A DNA stretch of 52,235 nt from Hyphomicrobiales bacterium (GTDB taxonomy: Bacteria; Pseudomonadota; Alphaproteobacteria; Rhizobiales; Beijerinckiaceae), in NCBI GenBank assembly GCA_019247605.1, contig JAFBAS010000037.1, positions 1-52,235 on the forward strand, read 5' to 3'. The stretch's first letter is position 1. The number at the start of each line of letters is the position of its first letter. The notes below the pieces were generated by a model that was not told the DNA's origin, searched no databases, and worked only from the letters and a program-made list of their open reading frames with translations. A program made the translations under genes and the position numbers. Positions 8,414-17,546 of the stretch are shown here, one piece after another.

Positions 8414-9532
8414 TTGATCAGGCGGCCCTCGCGGCGTGCCCGCATCGGCCAGTGGGTTTTCCTGCTGGCGATGCTGGCCGGCGCGTGGTACTTGGCTTCG
8501 AATGCCGCCGACAACCTCGCTCGGCGGCATATCGCTTTCGGCTTCGGCTACCTCGCCAACACGGCGAACTTCGACATTCCTTTCAGCCTCATCGATTTCG
8601 GCCCGGACGACAGTTACGCCCGCGCGCTGCTCGTATGCGTGCTCAACACCTTGCTCGTCTCGGCCATGAGCGTCGTGGCGGCGACCCTCATCGGCCTTCT
8701 CGTCGGGTTGATGCGGCTTTCGAGCAATTGGCTCATTCGCAATATCGGGCTCGCCTATATCGAGCTCGTGCGCAACACGCCGATCCTGGTGCAGATCATC
8801 TTCTGGTACGTGGCGGTGCTGCACAATCTGCCAGGCCCGAGGCAAAGCCTGCATTTGCCTTTGGGCGTCCTCCTCAATGTGCGCGGCTTCTACCTCCCGG
8901 TCCCCGTCATGGCACCGTGGAGTCGTGCCGCGAGCTTGCTCGCGCTCCTGCTTGTGGTGGCTTCGCCCTTCGTCGCGCGGCTCACGGCCAACGGGAAAAG
9001 CCTCGGCAAGCTCGCGCTCGCCATGCCGGTTCTCGCGGCTCTTCTCTTCGCGGTCGGGATCGATCATGTCGATGCGCCTTCGCTCACGGGCTTTAACGTC
9101 ACGGGCGGGGTCCAACTTCCGCCCGAGCTCGCCGCGCTCTGGGCCGGGCTCTCGATCTATTCGGGCGCCTTTATCGCCGAGATCGTGCGCAGCTCGGTGC
9201 AGGCCGTTTCGCAAGGCCAAAGAGAGGCCGCGCGCAGCATGGGGCTGAAGCCAAGCCTCATGCTTTTCCTCGTCGTGCTGCCGCAGGCACTGCGCATGAT
9301 GGTGCCGCCGCTCACGAGCCAATACCTCAACGTCATCAAGTCGAGCTCGCTCGGCGCCGCCGTCGCCTACCCGGAGATCTTCCAGATCTTCGCCGGCACC
9401 GTGCTCAACAAATCGGGCCGCGAGATCGAGACCTTCGCGATCGTCATGGCGATCTTTCTTTCGATCAACCTTGCGGTCTCGGCCGCGATGAACGCCTACA
9501 ACCGCCGCGTCATGCTGATGACTGCGAGATGA
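8414..9532 (+). CDS. aapQ: general L-amino acid ABC transporter permease AapQ
   Basis: Encodes 372 aa. The start codon is TTG at 8414, with an AGGAGC box 6 nt upstream. It is an inner-membrane permease with about eight transmembrane segments. The conserved cytoplasmic coupling loop is seen in QREAARSMGLKPSLMLF near the C-terminus, and NTPILVQIIFWY is typical of amino-acid permeases of the HisMQ family. It partners AapM, whose start overlaps its stop (ATGA). No ATPase gene follows, which is unusual for aap operons. Confidence 0.92.
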   Translation: MIRRPSRRARIGQWVFLLAMLAGAWYLASNAADNLARRHIAFGFGYLANTANFDIPFSLIDFGPDDSYARALLVCVLNTLLVSAMSVVAATLIGLLVGLMRLSSNWLIRNIGLAYIELVRNTPILVQIIFWYVAVLHNLPGPRQSLHLPLGVLLNVRGFYLPVPVMAPWSRAASLLALLLVVASPFVARLTANGKSLGKLALAMPVLAALLFAVGIDHVDAPSLTGFNVTGGVQLPPELAALWAGLSIYSGAFIAEIVRSSVQAVSQGQREAARSMGLKPSLMLFLVVLPQALRMMVPPLTSQYLNVIKSSSLGAAVAYPEIFQIFAGTVLNKSGREIETFAIVMAIFLSINLAVSAAMNAYNRRVMLMTAR

Positions 9533-10653
9533 GCGAGGCCGGCTCCATCAACCCAGCCGCGCCCGACGCGGGCGTCACGGCGCCGGCGCGCTCGTTTGAA
9601 CGCTGGATGGGTTGGCTGCGCCGCAATCTTTTCGATTCGCCGGCGAACAGCTTTCTCACCTTGGCCGCGGCCGTCTTCCTCGCCCTGGTTTTGCCGGCCG
9701 TGTGGAACTGGGCGGTCACGCAAGCCGATCTTTGGGGCGACAGCAAATCGGCTTGCGGCGGTCAGGGCGCCTGCTGGGTGTTCGTGCGTTTGCGCTTGCC
9801 GGTCTTCATCTTCGGCCAATATCCGCCCTCTGAACAATGGCGGGTCGTCGTGGCCGTCTCCTTGCTCATCGGCTTTGCGGTGCCGGCGCTGCGGGACGGC
9901 ACCGCGCATCGAGGCCTATGGGTGGCGCTGCTTCTCACGCTCTTCCCGCTCGTTGCCGGCGTGCTCTTGGTGGGCGGTGTTCCGGGACTGCCCTTCATCG
10001 ACACCACGCTCTGGGGCGGGCTCACGCTCGATGTCGTCATTGCCTTCGTCACCATGGCGGGCTCGCTTCCCTTGGGCGTCCTCCTCGCCTATGGCAGGCG
10101 TTCTCGGCTTGCCGGCATCCGCACCGTGTCGATCGCCTTCATCGAGCTCTGGCGAGGCGTCCCGCTGCTCACTGTCCTGTTCATGGCCGCGGTGCTCTTG
10201 CCGCTTTTCCTGCCGAATGGCGCGACGGTCGATCGGCTCGTGCGCGCCATGGGGGCGCTCGTGCTCTTCAACGCCGCCTACATGGCTGAGGTCGTGCGCG
10301 GCGGGCTGCAAGGCGTGGACGCCGAACAGGAAGAGGCGGCGCAATCGCTCGGGCTCGCTTGGTGGCAGACGCAGACCCTCGTCGTGCTGCCGCAAGCGAT
10401 GCGCATCATCGTGCCGGGCATCATCAACACGGCGGTCGATCTGTTCAAGGACACGACGCTCGTCACCATCGTCGGCCTCTCGGATCTCCTCGGAGCCGTC
10501 AACCAATCTTTAAAGGATCCGGCCTGGCTCGGCCTGGCGCCGGAGGGCTACGCGTTCGCTGCCGTGGTGTTCTTCGTCTGCTGCTTTGCCATGTCGGCCT
10601 ATGGGCGAAGCTTCGAGCGCCGCCTCGCGCGCGGGCAGGGACGCCAACCCTGA
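9529..10653 (+). CDS. aapM: general L-amino acid ABC transporter permease AapM
   Basis: Encodes 374 aa from the ATG at 9529, overlapping the AapQ stop by 4 nt. Multi-pass inner-membrane permease with the HisMQ-type motif ELWRGVPLLTVLFMA and the coupling loop EEAAQSLGLAWWQTQTL. The N-terminal 35 residues are soluble. It forms the translocation pore with AapQ. In the usual aapJQMP order the ATPase AapP comes next, but here the following gene is an acetyltransferase, so the ATPase must be supplied from elsewhere if the transporter works. Confidence 0.92.
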   Translation: MSEAGSINPAAPDAGVTAPARSFERWMGWLRRNLFDSPANSFLTLAAAVFLALVLPAVWNWAVTQADLWGDSKSACGGQGACWVFVRLRLPVFIFGQYPPSEQWRVVVAVSLLIGFAVPALRDGTAHRGLWVALLLTLFPLVAGVLLVGGVPGLPFIDTTLWGGLTLDVVIAFVTMAGSLPLGVLLAYGRRSRLAGIRTVSIAFIELWRGVPLLTVLFMAAVLLPLFLPNGATVDRLVRAMGALVLFNAAYMAEVVRGGLQGVDAEQEEAAQSLGLAWWQTQTLVVLPQAMRIIVPGIINTAVDLFKDTTLVTIVGLSDLLGAVNQSLKDPAWLGLAPEGYAFAAVVFFVCCFAMSAYGRSFERRLARGQGRQP

Positions 10654-10721
10654 CGAGCTGCAAAGCGGCGCGGATCGCAAAATCTCCCTTCCTGCCGAGG
10701 ACTGCTTTAAGCAGGGGAACG

Positions 10722-11462
10722 ATGAAACTTGCCCCCGACGATTTGCGGCGCATGGAACGCGCCCATGTCAAAGCCTGGCCGGCACTGCGGACGATGCGCG
10801 TGGACGGCTGGCTCTGGCGTTCGTCGGGCGGCGGCTCGCAGCGCGCGAACTCGGTCTCGACGGTGGATTACGACGGCGACGATCCGGTGCGCTCGCTCGA
10901 GAAAGTCGAGGCGCTCTATCGACAAAAAGGCGCGCCCGGTCGCCTGCAAAGTTTTTCCTTCAGCCGTCCCGCCGATCTGCCGGCGATCTTGTCCGGCCGC
11001 GGCTATGGCGAAGGCGAGACAACCTTGACGATGGTGAAGGCGCCCGAAGCCTTCCCAAAAGCGGCGCAAGTCGATGTCAGCGACCAGGCGACGCCCGAAT
11101 GGCTCGATGTTTACCTCGGCGTCATCACCGAGAATCGCCGGGAAGTGAACACCAAGATCATCGAGGCCATTCCGGGTCCGCGTGCCTTCTTCGGTCACCG
11201 GCGAGCCGGTCGCGTGATCTCGACGGCGCTTTGCGTGATGCACGAGGATTGTGCCGTCATCGAATGCGTGGCGACCCGGGCGGAAGCACGCGGGCAGGGT
11301 GGCGCGATCGGCGTGCTCTGCGCGCTCGAGACCTGGGCGCATCAACAAGGCGCGCGCCTACTCGGCCTGCAGGTGAGCGAAGCCAATTCGCCGGCGCTCG
11401 CCCTTTATCGACGGCTCGGTTTCATCATGGCCGACCGCAACCGCTTTTGGCTGCGCGACTGA
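10722..11462 (+). CDS. GNAT-family N-acetyltransferase
   Basis: Encodes 246 aa from the ATG at 10722, with a GCAGGGGAACG region upstream. The C-terminal half is a GNAT domain: VISTALCVMHEDCAVIECVAT, then ATRAEARGQGGAIGVLCALE, which carries the R/Q-x-x-G-x-G/A acetyl-CoA loop, and finally LLGLQVSEANSPALALYRRLGF, the hallmark last strand and helix. The N-terminal half (from DDLRRMERAHVKAWP) resembles the first repeat of two-domain GNAT proteins. Substrate unknown. It lies 68 nt after aapM in the same direction and may be cotranscribed, possibly modifying an amino-acid-derived compound, which is inference. Confidence 0.88.
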   Translation: MKLAPDDLRRMERAHVKAWPALRTMRVDGWLWRSSGGGSQRANSVSTVDYDGDDPVRSLEKVEALYRQKGAPGRLQSFSFSRPADLPAILSGRGYGEGETTLTMVKAPEAFPKAAQVDVSDQATPEWLDVYLGVITENRREVNTKIIEAIPGPRAFFGHRRAGRVISTALCVMHEDCAVIECVATRAEARGQGGAIGVLCALETWAHQQGARLLGLQVSEANSPALALYRRLGFIMADRNRFWLRD

Positions 11463-11503
11463 AGCGGCGCTCAGCGGGCACCGTCCGGGCCGCTCCGGAC
11501 AAT

Positions 11504-12757
11504 TCACCCCCTGATGCCAATTATGGCGGTGAACAGCGCGAGCAATGCGACGCTCCCGAGAAGAATCGCCACGACGCCCGCATAGACCCCTTCGAGCCGG
11601 TAAGGGGGCGACAAGCGGCGTGCCAACAGGAACAGGAAGCCGAGCACGAGCGGCAGGAAGAGCGCGTTCATCACTTGGACCGCGACACTGAGACTTACGA
11701 GATCGATCCCGGAGGTGACGAAGACCGCCGCGCCGGCGAGCATCGCCGTATAGCTCGCATAGAACCAGGGTGCCTCGCGCGGCTCGCGCTCGAGCAGATG
11801 CTCGAAGCCCAGTATTTCCGAGAGGGTGCGCGCGGCCGCGAGGGTTACCACGATGGTGGCGACGATGGCCGCACCCGTTATGCCGAGCGCAAAGACGATG
11901 GTCCCCACGGTCTTGCCGAGGAAGGGGGTGAGCACGCCTGCGATTTCTCCGACCGAGGTGAGTGAAGCGCCTTTGTCTTGACCGCCAAGGGTCGCGGCGG
12001 TCGCGACCAGCACCGCCGCCGTGACGAGCTGAGTGAGGATGGCGCCAAGCGCGGTGTCGAGCCGCGCCGAAGCAAGATCGGCCGGACAGAGCTTCTTCTC
12101 CACAACGGCCGATTGCTGGTAGAAGATCATCCACGGCATGATCGCGGCGCCGATATTCGCGGCGACGAGGTAGAGGTAGCGCGGCTCGGCGATCGGAACG
12201 TCGAGAGCAGCTCTCGCCATCTCCTCGATATCGGGCCTCGCCTGCAGCGCGACCCAAAGGAAGACGAGCTCGAAGGCACCGATGGCGATCGCAATCCGCT
12301 CGACCGTGAGGTAGGAGCCGAAATAGGCCATGACCGAGAGGCCGGCCACAACCATCCCCATCGTCAGTGGGACCGGCACGTGAAAAAGCGTGCTCACGCC
12401 CGCGAGCCCGCTGAATTCGGTGAGCAGCGCGCCGAGACTCGCGACGACAAGAACGATAGTGGCGAGCACGGCCCAGGCGCTGCCGAAGTTTTCGCGAATG
12501 AGACGCGCCTGCCCCTTGCGGCTCACCACACCGAGTCGAAGCGCGAGCTCCTGCACGACATAAAGCAGCGGCACCAGAAAAAATTGCAGCGGCAGGAGCC
12601 GGTAGCCCCATTCGGCACCGCTTTGGGCCGCGGTGATCACCCCGCCTGCGTCGGTGTCGGCGAGCATGACCACGATGCCCGGCCCGGCGACGGCCAGAAA
12701 GCGGCGCAACCTCGACCGCTTCGCTTCTCGGATGTCGGTTGGCCGAGGCTCGGTCAT
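11504..12757 (-). CDS. divergent Nramp-family divalent metal transporter
   Basis: Encodes 417 aa from the ATG at 12757 (GAAGAGAAC box upstream); an in-frame ATG at 12868 would overlap livF. About eleven transmembrane segments are visible. The first-helix metal motif, DPGN in classical Nramp/MntH, is DAGG here at residues 36-39 (ADTDAGGVITAAQ). The sixth-helix motif MPH is MPW at 207-209 (GAAIMPWMIFYQQSAVVEK). Asp and Met are kept, while the Asn and His positions are changed, so selectivity may differ from Mn/Fe. It lies 95 nt downstream of livF and could be read from the Liv transcript. Confidence 0.85.
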   Translation of the reverse strand: MTEPRPTDIREAKRSRLRRFLAVAGPGIVVMLADTDAGGVITAAQSGAEWGYRLLPLQFFLVPLLYVVQELALRLGVVSRKGQARLIRENFGSAWAVLATIVLVVASLGALLTEFSGLAGVSTLFHVPVPLTMGMVVAGLSVMAYFGSYLTVERIAIAIGAFELVFLWVALQARPDIEEMARAALDVPIAEPRYLYLVAANIGAAIMPWMIFYQQSAVVEKKLCPADLASARLDTALGAILTQLVTAAVLVATAATLGGQDKGASLTSVGEIAGVLTPFLGKTVGTIVFALGITGAAIVATIVVTLAAARTLSEILGFEHLLEREPREAPWFYASYTAMLAGAAVFVTSGIDLVSLSVAVQVMNALFLPLVLGFLFLLARRLSPPYRLEGVYAGVVAILLGSVALLALFTAIIGIRG

Positions 12758-12852
12758 GCAGTTCTCTTCACATCCGAGCCTGTTTTCAGCGGCTTGTTCG
12801 GCCCGCGTGCGCCCCCCTGCTGGAAGGGGTTTGCGACCCGATCGAAGTCGCA

Positions 12853-13575
12853 TCAGCCCATTGTCCACTCCTCGGCGCTTGCGCCCGCGAGCGCCTGCAC
12901 GCGTGCCTCGTCGGCGGCAAGTTCACTCGCTGGCCCACTGTGGACGATCGCGCCATCGTCGAGCACATAAGCAAAATCGGCGATCTCTAGACTCATGCGC
13001 GCATTCTGTTCGACGAGCAGGACGGAGATACCTTCATCGCGCATCTTCGACACGATGGCGAAGACCTCGCGTACGATCAGAGGCGCGAGGCCTTGCGAAG
13101 GTTCGTCGAGGATGAGCAGCTTGGGGTTGAGCAGGAGCGCGCGCCCGATCGAGAGCATCTCCTGCTCCCCGCCCGAGAGCTGGCGGCCGCGATTCTCCTT
13201 GCGTTCGGCGAGCCTCGGAAAAAGACTGTAAATCCGCTCGGCCGTCCACGGTCCCTTCTCCTCACGCGGCACCTTGAGATTTTCGTCGACGCTCAGATTG
13301 GCGAAGATGCGCCTGCCCTCCGGAACATAGCCGACCCCGCTCGCGGCGATCCGGTACGGTGGCCAGCCGGTCGTGTCGGCGCCGAAGATCGTGACGCGAC
13401 CCTCTCGCGGGGGTGTCAGTCCCATGAGGCTTCGCAAGGTGGTCGTCTTGCCCGCCCCGTTGCGGCCAAGCAGTGCCGTGATCTTGCCTTCGGCGACCTC
13501 GAGGCTCACCCCGTGCAGGATATGGCTTTTGCCGTAGTAGGTGTGCAGCCCTTTGGCCGTAAGTGACGCGCTCAT
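12853..13575 (-). CDS. livF: branched-chain amino acid ABC transporter ATPase LivF
   Basis: Encodes 240 aa. ABC ATPase with Walker A GRNGAGKTT at about 37-45, a Q-loop region, the LivF-type GYVPEGRRIF block, signature LSGGEQEM, Walker B LLILDEPSQGL and the switch region LLVEQN. Its start overlaps the livG stop by 4 nt. It pairs with LivG to energise LivHM. Length is normal for the family. It is the last gene of the canonical Liv set. Confidence 0.95.
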   Translation of the reverse strand: MSASLTAKGLHTYYGKSHILHGVSLEVAEGKITALLGRNGAGKTTTLRSLMGLTPPREGRVTIFGADTTGWPPYRIAASGVGYVPEGRRIFANLSVDENLKVPREEKGPWTAERIYSLFPRLAERKENRGRQLSGGEQEMLSIGRALLLNPKLLILDEPSQGLAPLIVREVFAIVSKMRDEGISVLLVEQNARMSLEIADFAYVLDDGAIVHSGPASELAADEARVQALAGASAEEWTMG

Positions 13576-14321
13576 GCGGCCTTGCCCAGATACGCTTCCT
13601 GCACGGCTTCGTTCGCGGCGATGCTTTGCGGTGTGCCTTCGGCGAGAAGACGGCCTCGGTCGAGCACGCTGATCTTGTCAGCGAGGTGGAAAACCACCCG
13701 CATGTCGTGCTCGATCAGGACGATCGTGAAGTTGCCGCTCTGATGCAGTTGTCGGACGAGCTTCGTGACCTCGTAGGTTTCCTGGTCGCCCATGCCGGCG
13801 GTGGGCTCGTCCAGCAAAACGAGATGGGGGCGCAGCGACAAGGCCATGGCGATCTCGGCCGCGCGCTGGTCTCCATGGGAAAGTTCTCCCACGAGGCGGT
13901 AAGCCTTCGGTCGCAATCCCACGAGCTCGAGCGTCTCCTCGACGAGGCGGCCGATCTTCAGCTTTTGCTCGCGAGCCATCCAGAAGCTCTGGCGGTGGCC
14001 GTTCGCCGCCTCGGTCGCGATGCGCAGATTGTCGAAGACGGTGAGCTCGGGAAAAATCTCGGTGACCTGAAAGGTGCGCGCCATGCCGAGCTCGACGCGC
14101 CGATGTGCCGGAACGAGCGTCACGTCCGCGCCGTCGAAGACAATCCGCCCCGTGCTCGGTGGGAAGAAGCCGCTGATCAGGTTGAAGAACGTCGTCTTGC
14201 CGGCGCCGTTCGGCCCGATGATGGCGCGCAGCTCGCCCTTCGCCACGGCAATCGACACCCCGCCCACCGCCACCAGGCTCCCGAAGCGCTTAGTTACATT
14301 ATCGATCTCGAGGACGTTCAT
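13572..14321 (-). CDS. livG: branched-chain amino acid ABC transporter ATPase LivG
   Basis: Encodes 249 aa from the ATG at 14321 (MNVLEIDNVTKRFG), which overlaps the livM stop in an ATGA; a longer frame to 14411 is an artefact. Walker A GPNGAGKTT, the LivG-type MARTFQVTEIF block, signature LSHGDQR (Ser-His instead of the usual Ser-Gly, common in LivG), Walker B LVLLDEPTAGM and switch His in LIEHDM are all present. It forms the heterodimeric motor with LivF. Confidence 0.95.
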   Translation of the reverse strand: MNVLEIDNVTKRFGSLVAVGGVSIAVAKGELRAIIGPNGAGKTTFFNLISGFFPPSTGRIVFDGADVTLVPAHRRVELGMARTFQVTEIFPELTVFDNLRIATEAANGHRQSFWMAREQKLKIGRLVEETLELVGLRPKAYRLVGELSHGDQRAAEIAMALSLRPHLVLLDEPTAGMGDQETYEVTKLVRQLHQSGNFTIVLIEHDMRVVFHLADKISVLDRGRLLAEGTPQSIAANEAVQEAYLGKAA

Positions 14322-15277
14322 GCGGCGCTCCTGCGAGCGATGACGCCGAGCAAGCCACGCGGGAAGAACAGCACCATGGCGACGAAGAGGAGGCCGACGA
14401 AGGACATCCAATTCACCGTGATGCTCGACAAATAGTCCTGCAGCACCACGAAAACGGCGGCGCCAAGCAGCGGCCCCCAGAAATTGCGCATGCCGCCCAT
14501 CACCGCCATCATGACGAAATCGCCGGATTGGCTGTAGTGCAGGCCGCGCGGATCGGCGAAATTGTTGAGCAGTGCATAGAGCGCGCCGGCAAATCCCATG
14601 AAGAAGCAGGAGAGCGTGAACGCGATCCAGATATGGCGCTCGATCGGAATGCCGAGGAAACGCGCGCGCCTTTCATTCTCCCGTATGGCGATCATGCTGC
14701 GCCCGAAAGGCGAGCCGAGGATGAAGCCCATCACCGCGACGGCCGCCGCGAAGCAGAACAGCACGAAGTAATAAAAGGCATTGGTGCTCGACAGAATGTC
14801 GATCGAGAACAGGCCGAAATGGAGGGGCTGGCGTGAAAATCCACGCAAGCCGTCATCGCCGCCGGTGAGCGAGCTCCACTGGAAAGCGATGTAATAGAAC
14901 ACCTGGCCAAAGGCGATGGTGACCATGGCGAAATAGACGCCTCGCCGGCGCACGATCAACGCGCCGAGTAGCGCGCCGGCGATTCCGCCGAGCAGCGTGC
15001 CGCAAAGCAGCGAGAGCGGCGTCGAGGGGGCGAGGAATTTCAGCGCGAAGCCTGCCCCATAGGCGCCGAGCCCGAAGTAAGCGGCATGCCCGAACGAAAG
15101 CACGCCGGTGAAGCCGAGAAGGAAATTCACCGACATGGCGGCGAGCGCGAGCACGAGAACGCGCGTGCCGAGTGCCGTGTAGCCCCCCAGAGGCGGCATC
15201 CAAAACGGAGCGAAGAGAAGCACCGCCCAGATCAGGGCGAGCACGACGAGCTTGCGCGAATTTTCCCCGGCCTTCAT
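14318..15277 (-). CDS. livM: branched-chain amino acid ABC transporter permease LivM
   Basis: Encodes 319 aa, with the start at 15277 overlapping the livH stop. Multi-pass inner-membrane permease. Family landmarks are NFLLGFTGVLSFGHAAYFG in the second membrane segment and the coupling loop GRSMIAIRENERRARFLGI. The C-terminus FFPRGLLGVI is typical. It forms the pore with LivH and is translationally coupled on both sides. Confidence 0.95.
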   Translation of the reverse strand: MKAGENSRKLVVLALIWAVLLFAPFWMPPLGGYTALGTRVLVLALAAMSVNFLLGFTGVLSFGHAAYFGLGAYGAGFALKFLAPSTPLSLLCGTLLGGIAGALLGALIVRRRGVYFAMVTIAFGQVFYYIAFQWSSLTGGDDGLRGFSRQPLHFGLFSIDILSSTNAFYYFVLFCFAAAVAVMGFILGSPFGRSMIAIRENERRARFLGIPIERHIWIAFTLSCFFMGFAGALYALLNNFADPRGLHYSQSGDFVMMAVMGGMRNFWGPLLGAAVFVVLQDYLSSITVNWMSFVGLLFVAMVLFFPRGLLGVIARRSAA

Positions 15278-16143
15278 GTCAGCATGCCTTCCTCGCCGAG
15301 CAACCCGCGCGGGCGAATGAGCAGGATGACGGCCATCAGCACGAACATGATGGCTTCGCTCGCGGCGGGCAGGAAGACGGCCGTGATTCCCGACGCGACA
15401 CCGATGAGCAAGCCACCGATCAGCGTGCCGGGCAAGCTGCCGACGCCACCCACGATGATGGCGATGAAGCTCGGCATGAGGAGCCCCGTTCCCATGGTCG
15501 GCTCGAGCCCGAGCTGTCCGGCGGCGAGCACTCCGCTCAGCCCGGCGAGGAAGACGCCGCCGGCGAAATTGAGCGAGCGCAGCATCCGCACATTGATGCC
15601 GAGCGCCGCGACCGTTTCAAGATCGAGCGTGCCGGCGCGGATGCGGATGCCGAGCCGCGTATAGCGCAGCACCACGAAGAGCAGCGAGACCGAAACGATG
15701 ACCACCGCCACCATGAAGAGCCGATATCCGGTGATGAAGAACATTTCGTTGCTCAAGGGTTGCGACAGCACGGCCGGCACGCTCACCGGTTTGCCTTGCG
15801 CGCCCCAGATGAAGCGGGTGCCGTCCTCGATCATGAATGCAAGCCCGAATGTGAGGAGCAGGCTGTAAAGCGGGTCGCGCCCGTAGACGCGCGAGATCAA
15901 CAGCCGCTCGACGATGAGCCCGAGCGCCGCCGTCAGAAAGGGCGCGATGACGAGCGCGCCCCAAAAACCGACATAGGGCGTGATCGTATAGGCAATGTAG
16001 CCGCCGATGACGAGAAAACCACCATGGGCGAAGTTGATCACGTTGCTCAGGTTGAGGATGAGCGACAGGCCGAGCGCCATCAGCACGTAGAAGGCGCCGA
16101 TTATCAGCCCGTTGGTGATGTTGAAGAGAAGGAGTGTCGTCAT
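15274..16143 (-). CDS. livH: branched-chain amino acid ABC transporter permease LivH
   Basis: Encodes 289 aa from the ATG at 16143, with a GAGG box just upstream. Landmarks are NGLIIGAFYVLMALGLSLI, NVINFAHGGFLVIGGYIAY and the IAIIVGGVGSLPGTLIGG segment near the C-terminus. About eight membrane spans. The 125-nt gap from the binding-protein gene contains a short GC-rich hairpin (GGCGC 16251-16255 with GCGCC 16262-16266) that could set lower expression of the membrane genes, as often seen in ABC operons; that role is inference. Confidence 0.95.
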   Translation of the reverse strand: MTTLLLFNITNGLIIGAFYVLMALGLSLILNLSNVINFAHGGFLVIGGYIAYTITPYVGFWGALVIAPFLTAALGLIVERLLISRVYGRDPLYSLLLTFGLAFMIEDGTRFIWGAQGKPVSVPAVLSQPLSNEMFFITGYRLFMVAVVIVSVSLLFVVLRYTRLGIRIRAGTLDLETVAALGINVRMLRSLNFAGGVFLAGLSGVLAAGQLGLEPTMGTGLLMPSFIAIIVGGVGSLPGTLIGGLLIGVASGITAVFLPAASEAIMFVLMAVILLIRPRGLLGEEGMLT

Positions 16144-16268
16144 CCTCGAGCTCGCTTGGAGGGGCGATGTTGCATCAAAGCGGGGGCCACGACCGTCGTC
16201 GCTTCATGGCCTGTTGCGCTTGCGGTGGGGTGAATGGGCTCGGATCAATCGGCGCACGCGCGCGCCAA

Positions 16269-17531
16269 TCACGCCGGCCATTGCAGCTTGCAGCCCGTTT
16301 GACTTTCGGGCGGCGCGGTCTGGTCGCCGGGAATCACCTGATCGACGCGGAAGAGATCCTGGGGATCGTCCTTGCCTTGAGACAGAGCCTCACCGACGAA
16401 AGCCGAGGTCATGAGCTGATGGTCGCCGGCGCGGTAATAGCATTTGTTGGGCTGCAGCTTGATCTCGGGTGCGAGCTCGAAATTGCCGAGCGCCTTCGCG
16501 AGCTGAAGCGAATCGAGCGTCTTTTCCTGGTTCGCCACGCCCGCGAGCGTATGCACGGATGTATAGCCGAACCAATGGCGGGCGGTCGGCACCTTGCCGG
16601 CATTCACCTTTCGAATGTCGGCAACGAATTTGTCGACACCAGTTACTCCCGGCTGCTTCCAATACCATTCGAACATCCAAATGCCGACGCGTGCCTCGGG
16701 CGGCATCGCCTCGAGAGACTCGAGCTCTTGCTGGAGGCCCGCGACATGCATCTGCTTGTTGAGGCCGAACTGCACGATCTGCTTGAGGCAGTTCACCATG
16801 TCGGAACCTTGCGGCAGCACGAGGATGACGTCGGGATTGGCGGCGCGCGCCTTGATCAGATAAGCGGAAAAATCGGTGGTTCCGAGCGGGGTGAGCTCAT
16901 TGCCCGTCATCGTGCCGCCGAGCTTGGAGAGGTCGGTCGAGGCCGCCTGCTGCAAGGTGTGGCCGAAGGCATAATCGGGCGTGATGAAATGCCACTTCTT
17001 TCCGTATTTGGTAAACAGCAATTGGGAGATGGAGTTGGCTTCCATGCTGGTCGTGTTGCACACCCGGTACACGTTCCATTTGCAATCGGAACCCGTGATC
17101 GTGTCCGTGTGGCCACCCGAGACGATATGCAGGACCCGCTTCTCGTTGGTGACCTGTGCGATCGCTTGCGCCACCGCCGAGTTCACGTCGCCGATGATGA
17201 AGCTCACCTGATCGCGCTCGAGCAATTTGCGCGCCTTCTGGACGCCGGTGCCGACATCATTGGCCGAATCCTCGACCAGGAGCTCGATCGGGCGGCCGAG
17301 TATGCCGCCTTTGGCGTTGATTTCCTCGGTCGCGAGTTTCGCTCCCGTCACCTCGTTTTGCGCCGTCGCGGCATAGACGCCGGTCAGAGGGTCGACCATC
17401 CCGATCTTGATGGGTGTCTCGGCGCGTGCCTTGATGATGAAGGGTGAGGCGATCTGCAGAGCGCCTGCCGCAGCGGAAGCCGTGAGCAGGCTGCGCCGGT
17501 CAAGCCACCATTTTTCGTTCGGCTTAGGCAT
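16269..17531 (-). CDS. branched-chain amino acid / amide ABC transporter, periplasmic binding protein
   Basis: Encodes 420 aa. The ATG at 17531 has a perfect AGGAGG box at 17537-17542. Residues 1-37 carry a twin-arginine-like signal (DRRSLLTASAAAGALQIASP, ending KARA), so export may be through Tat. The mature protein is a Leu/Ile/Val-type binding protein: IKIGMVDPLTGVYAATAQ, ELLVEDSANDVGTGVQKARKL and VSFIIGDVNSAVAQAIA. This subgroup may bind amides, urea or aromatic acids rather than leucine, and the ligand cannot be read from sequence. It heads the liv operon, and its leader contains four 16-bp repeats. Confidence 0.9.
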   Translation of the reverse strand: MPKPNEKWWLDRRSLLTASAAAGALQIASPFIIKARAETPIKIGMVDPLTGVYAATAQNEVTGAKLATEEINAKGGILGRPIELLVEDSANDVGTGVQKARKLLERDQVSFIIGDVNSAVAQAIAQVTNEKRVLHIVSGGHTDTITGSDCKWNVYRVCNTTSMEANSISQLLFTKYGKKWHFITPDYAFGHTLQQAASTDLSKLGGTMTGNELTPLGTTDFSAYLIKARAANPDVILVLPQGSDMVNCLKQIVQFGLNKQMHVAGLQQELESLEAMPPEARVGIWMFEWYWKQPGVTGVDKFVADIRKVNAGKVPTARHWFGYTSVHTLAGVANQEKTLDSLQLAKALGNFELAPEIKLQPNKCYYRAGDHQLMTSAFVGEALSQGKDDPQDLFRVDQVIPGDQTAPPESQTGCKLQWPA

Positions 17532-17546
17532 GAATTCCTCCTGAAC

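Noticed and set aside
11483-11500. Hairpin GTCCGG / CCGGAC between the GNAT and Nramp genes as a terminator.
   Set aside because: Only a 6-bp stem and no T-run on either strand.
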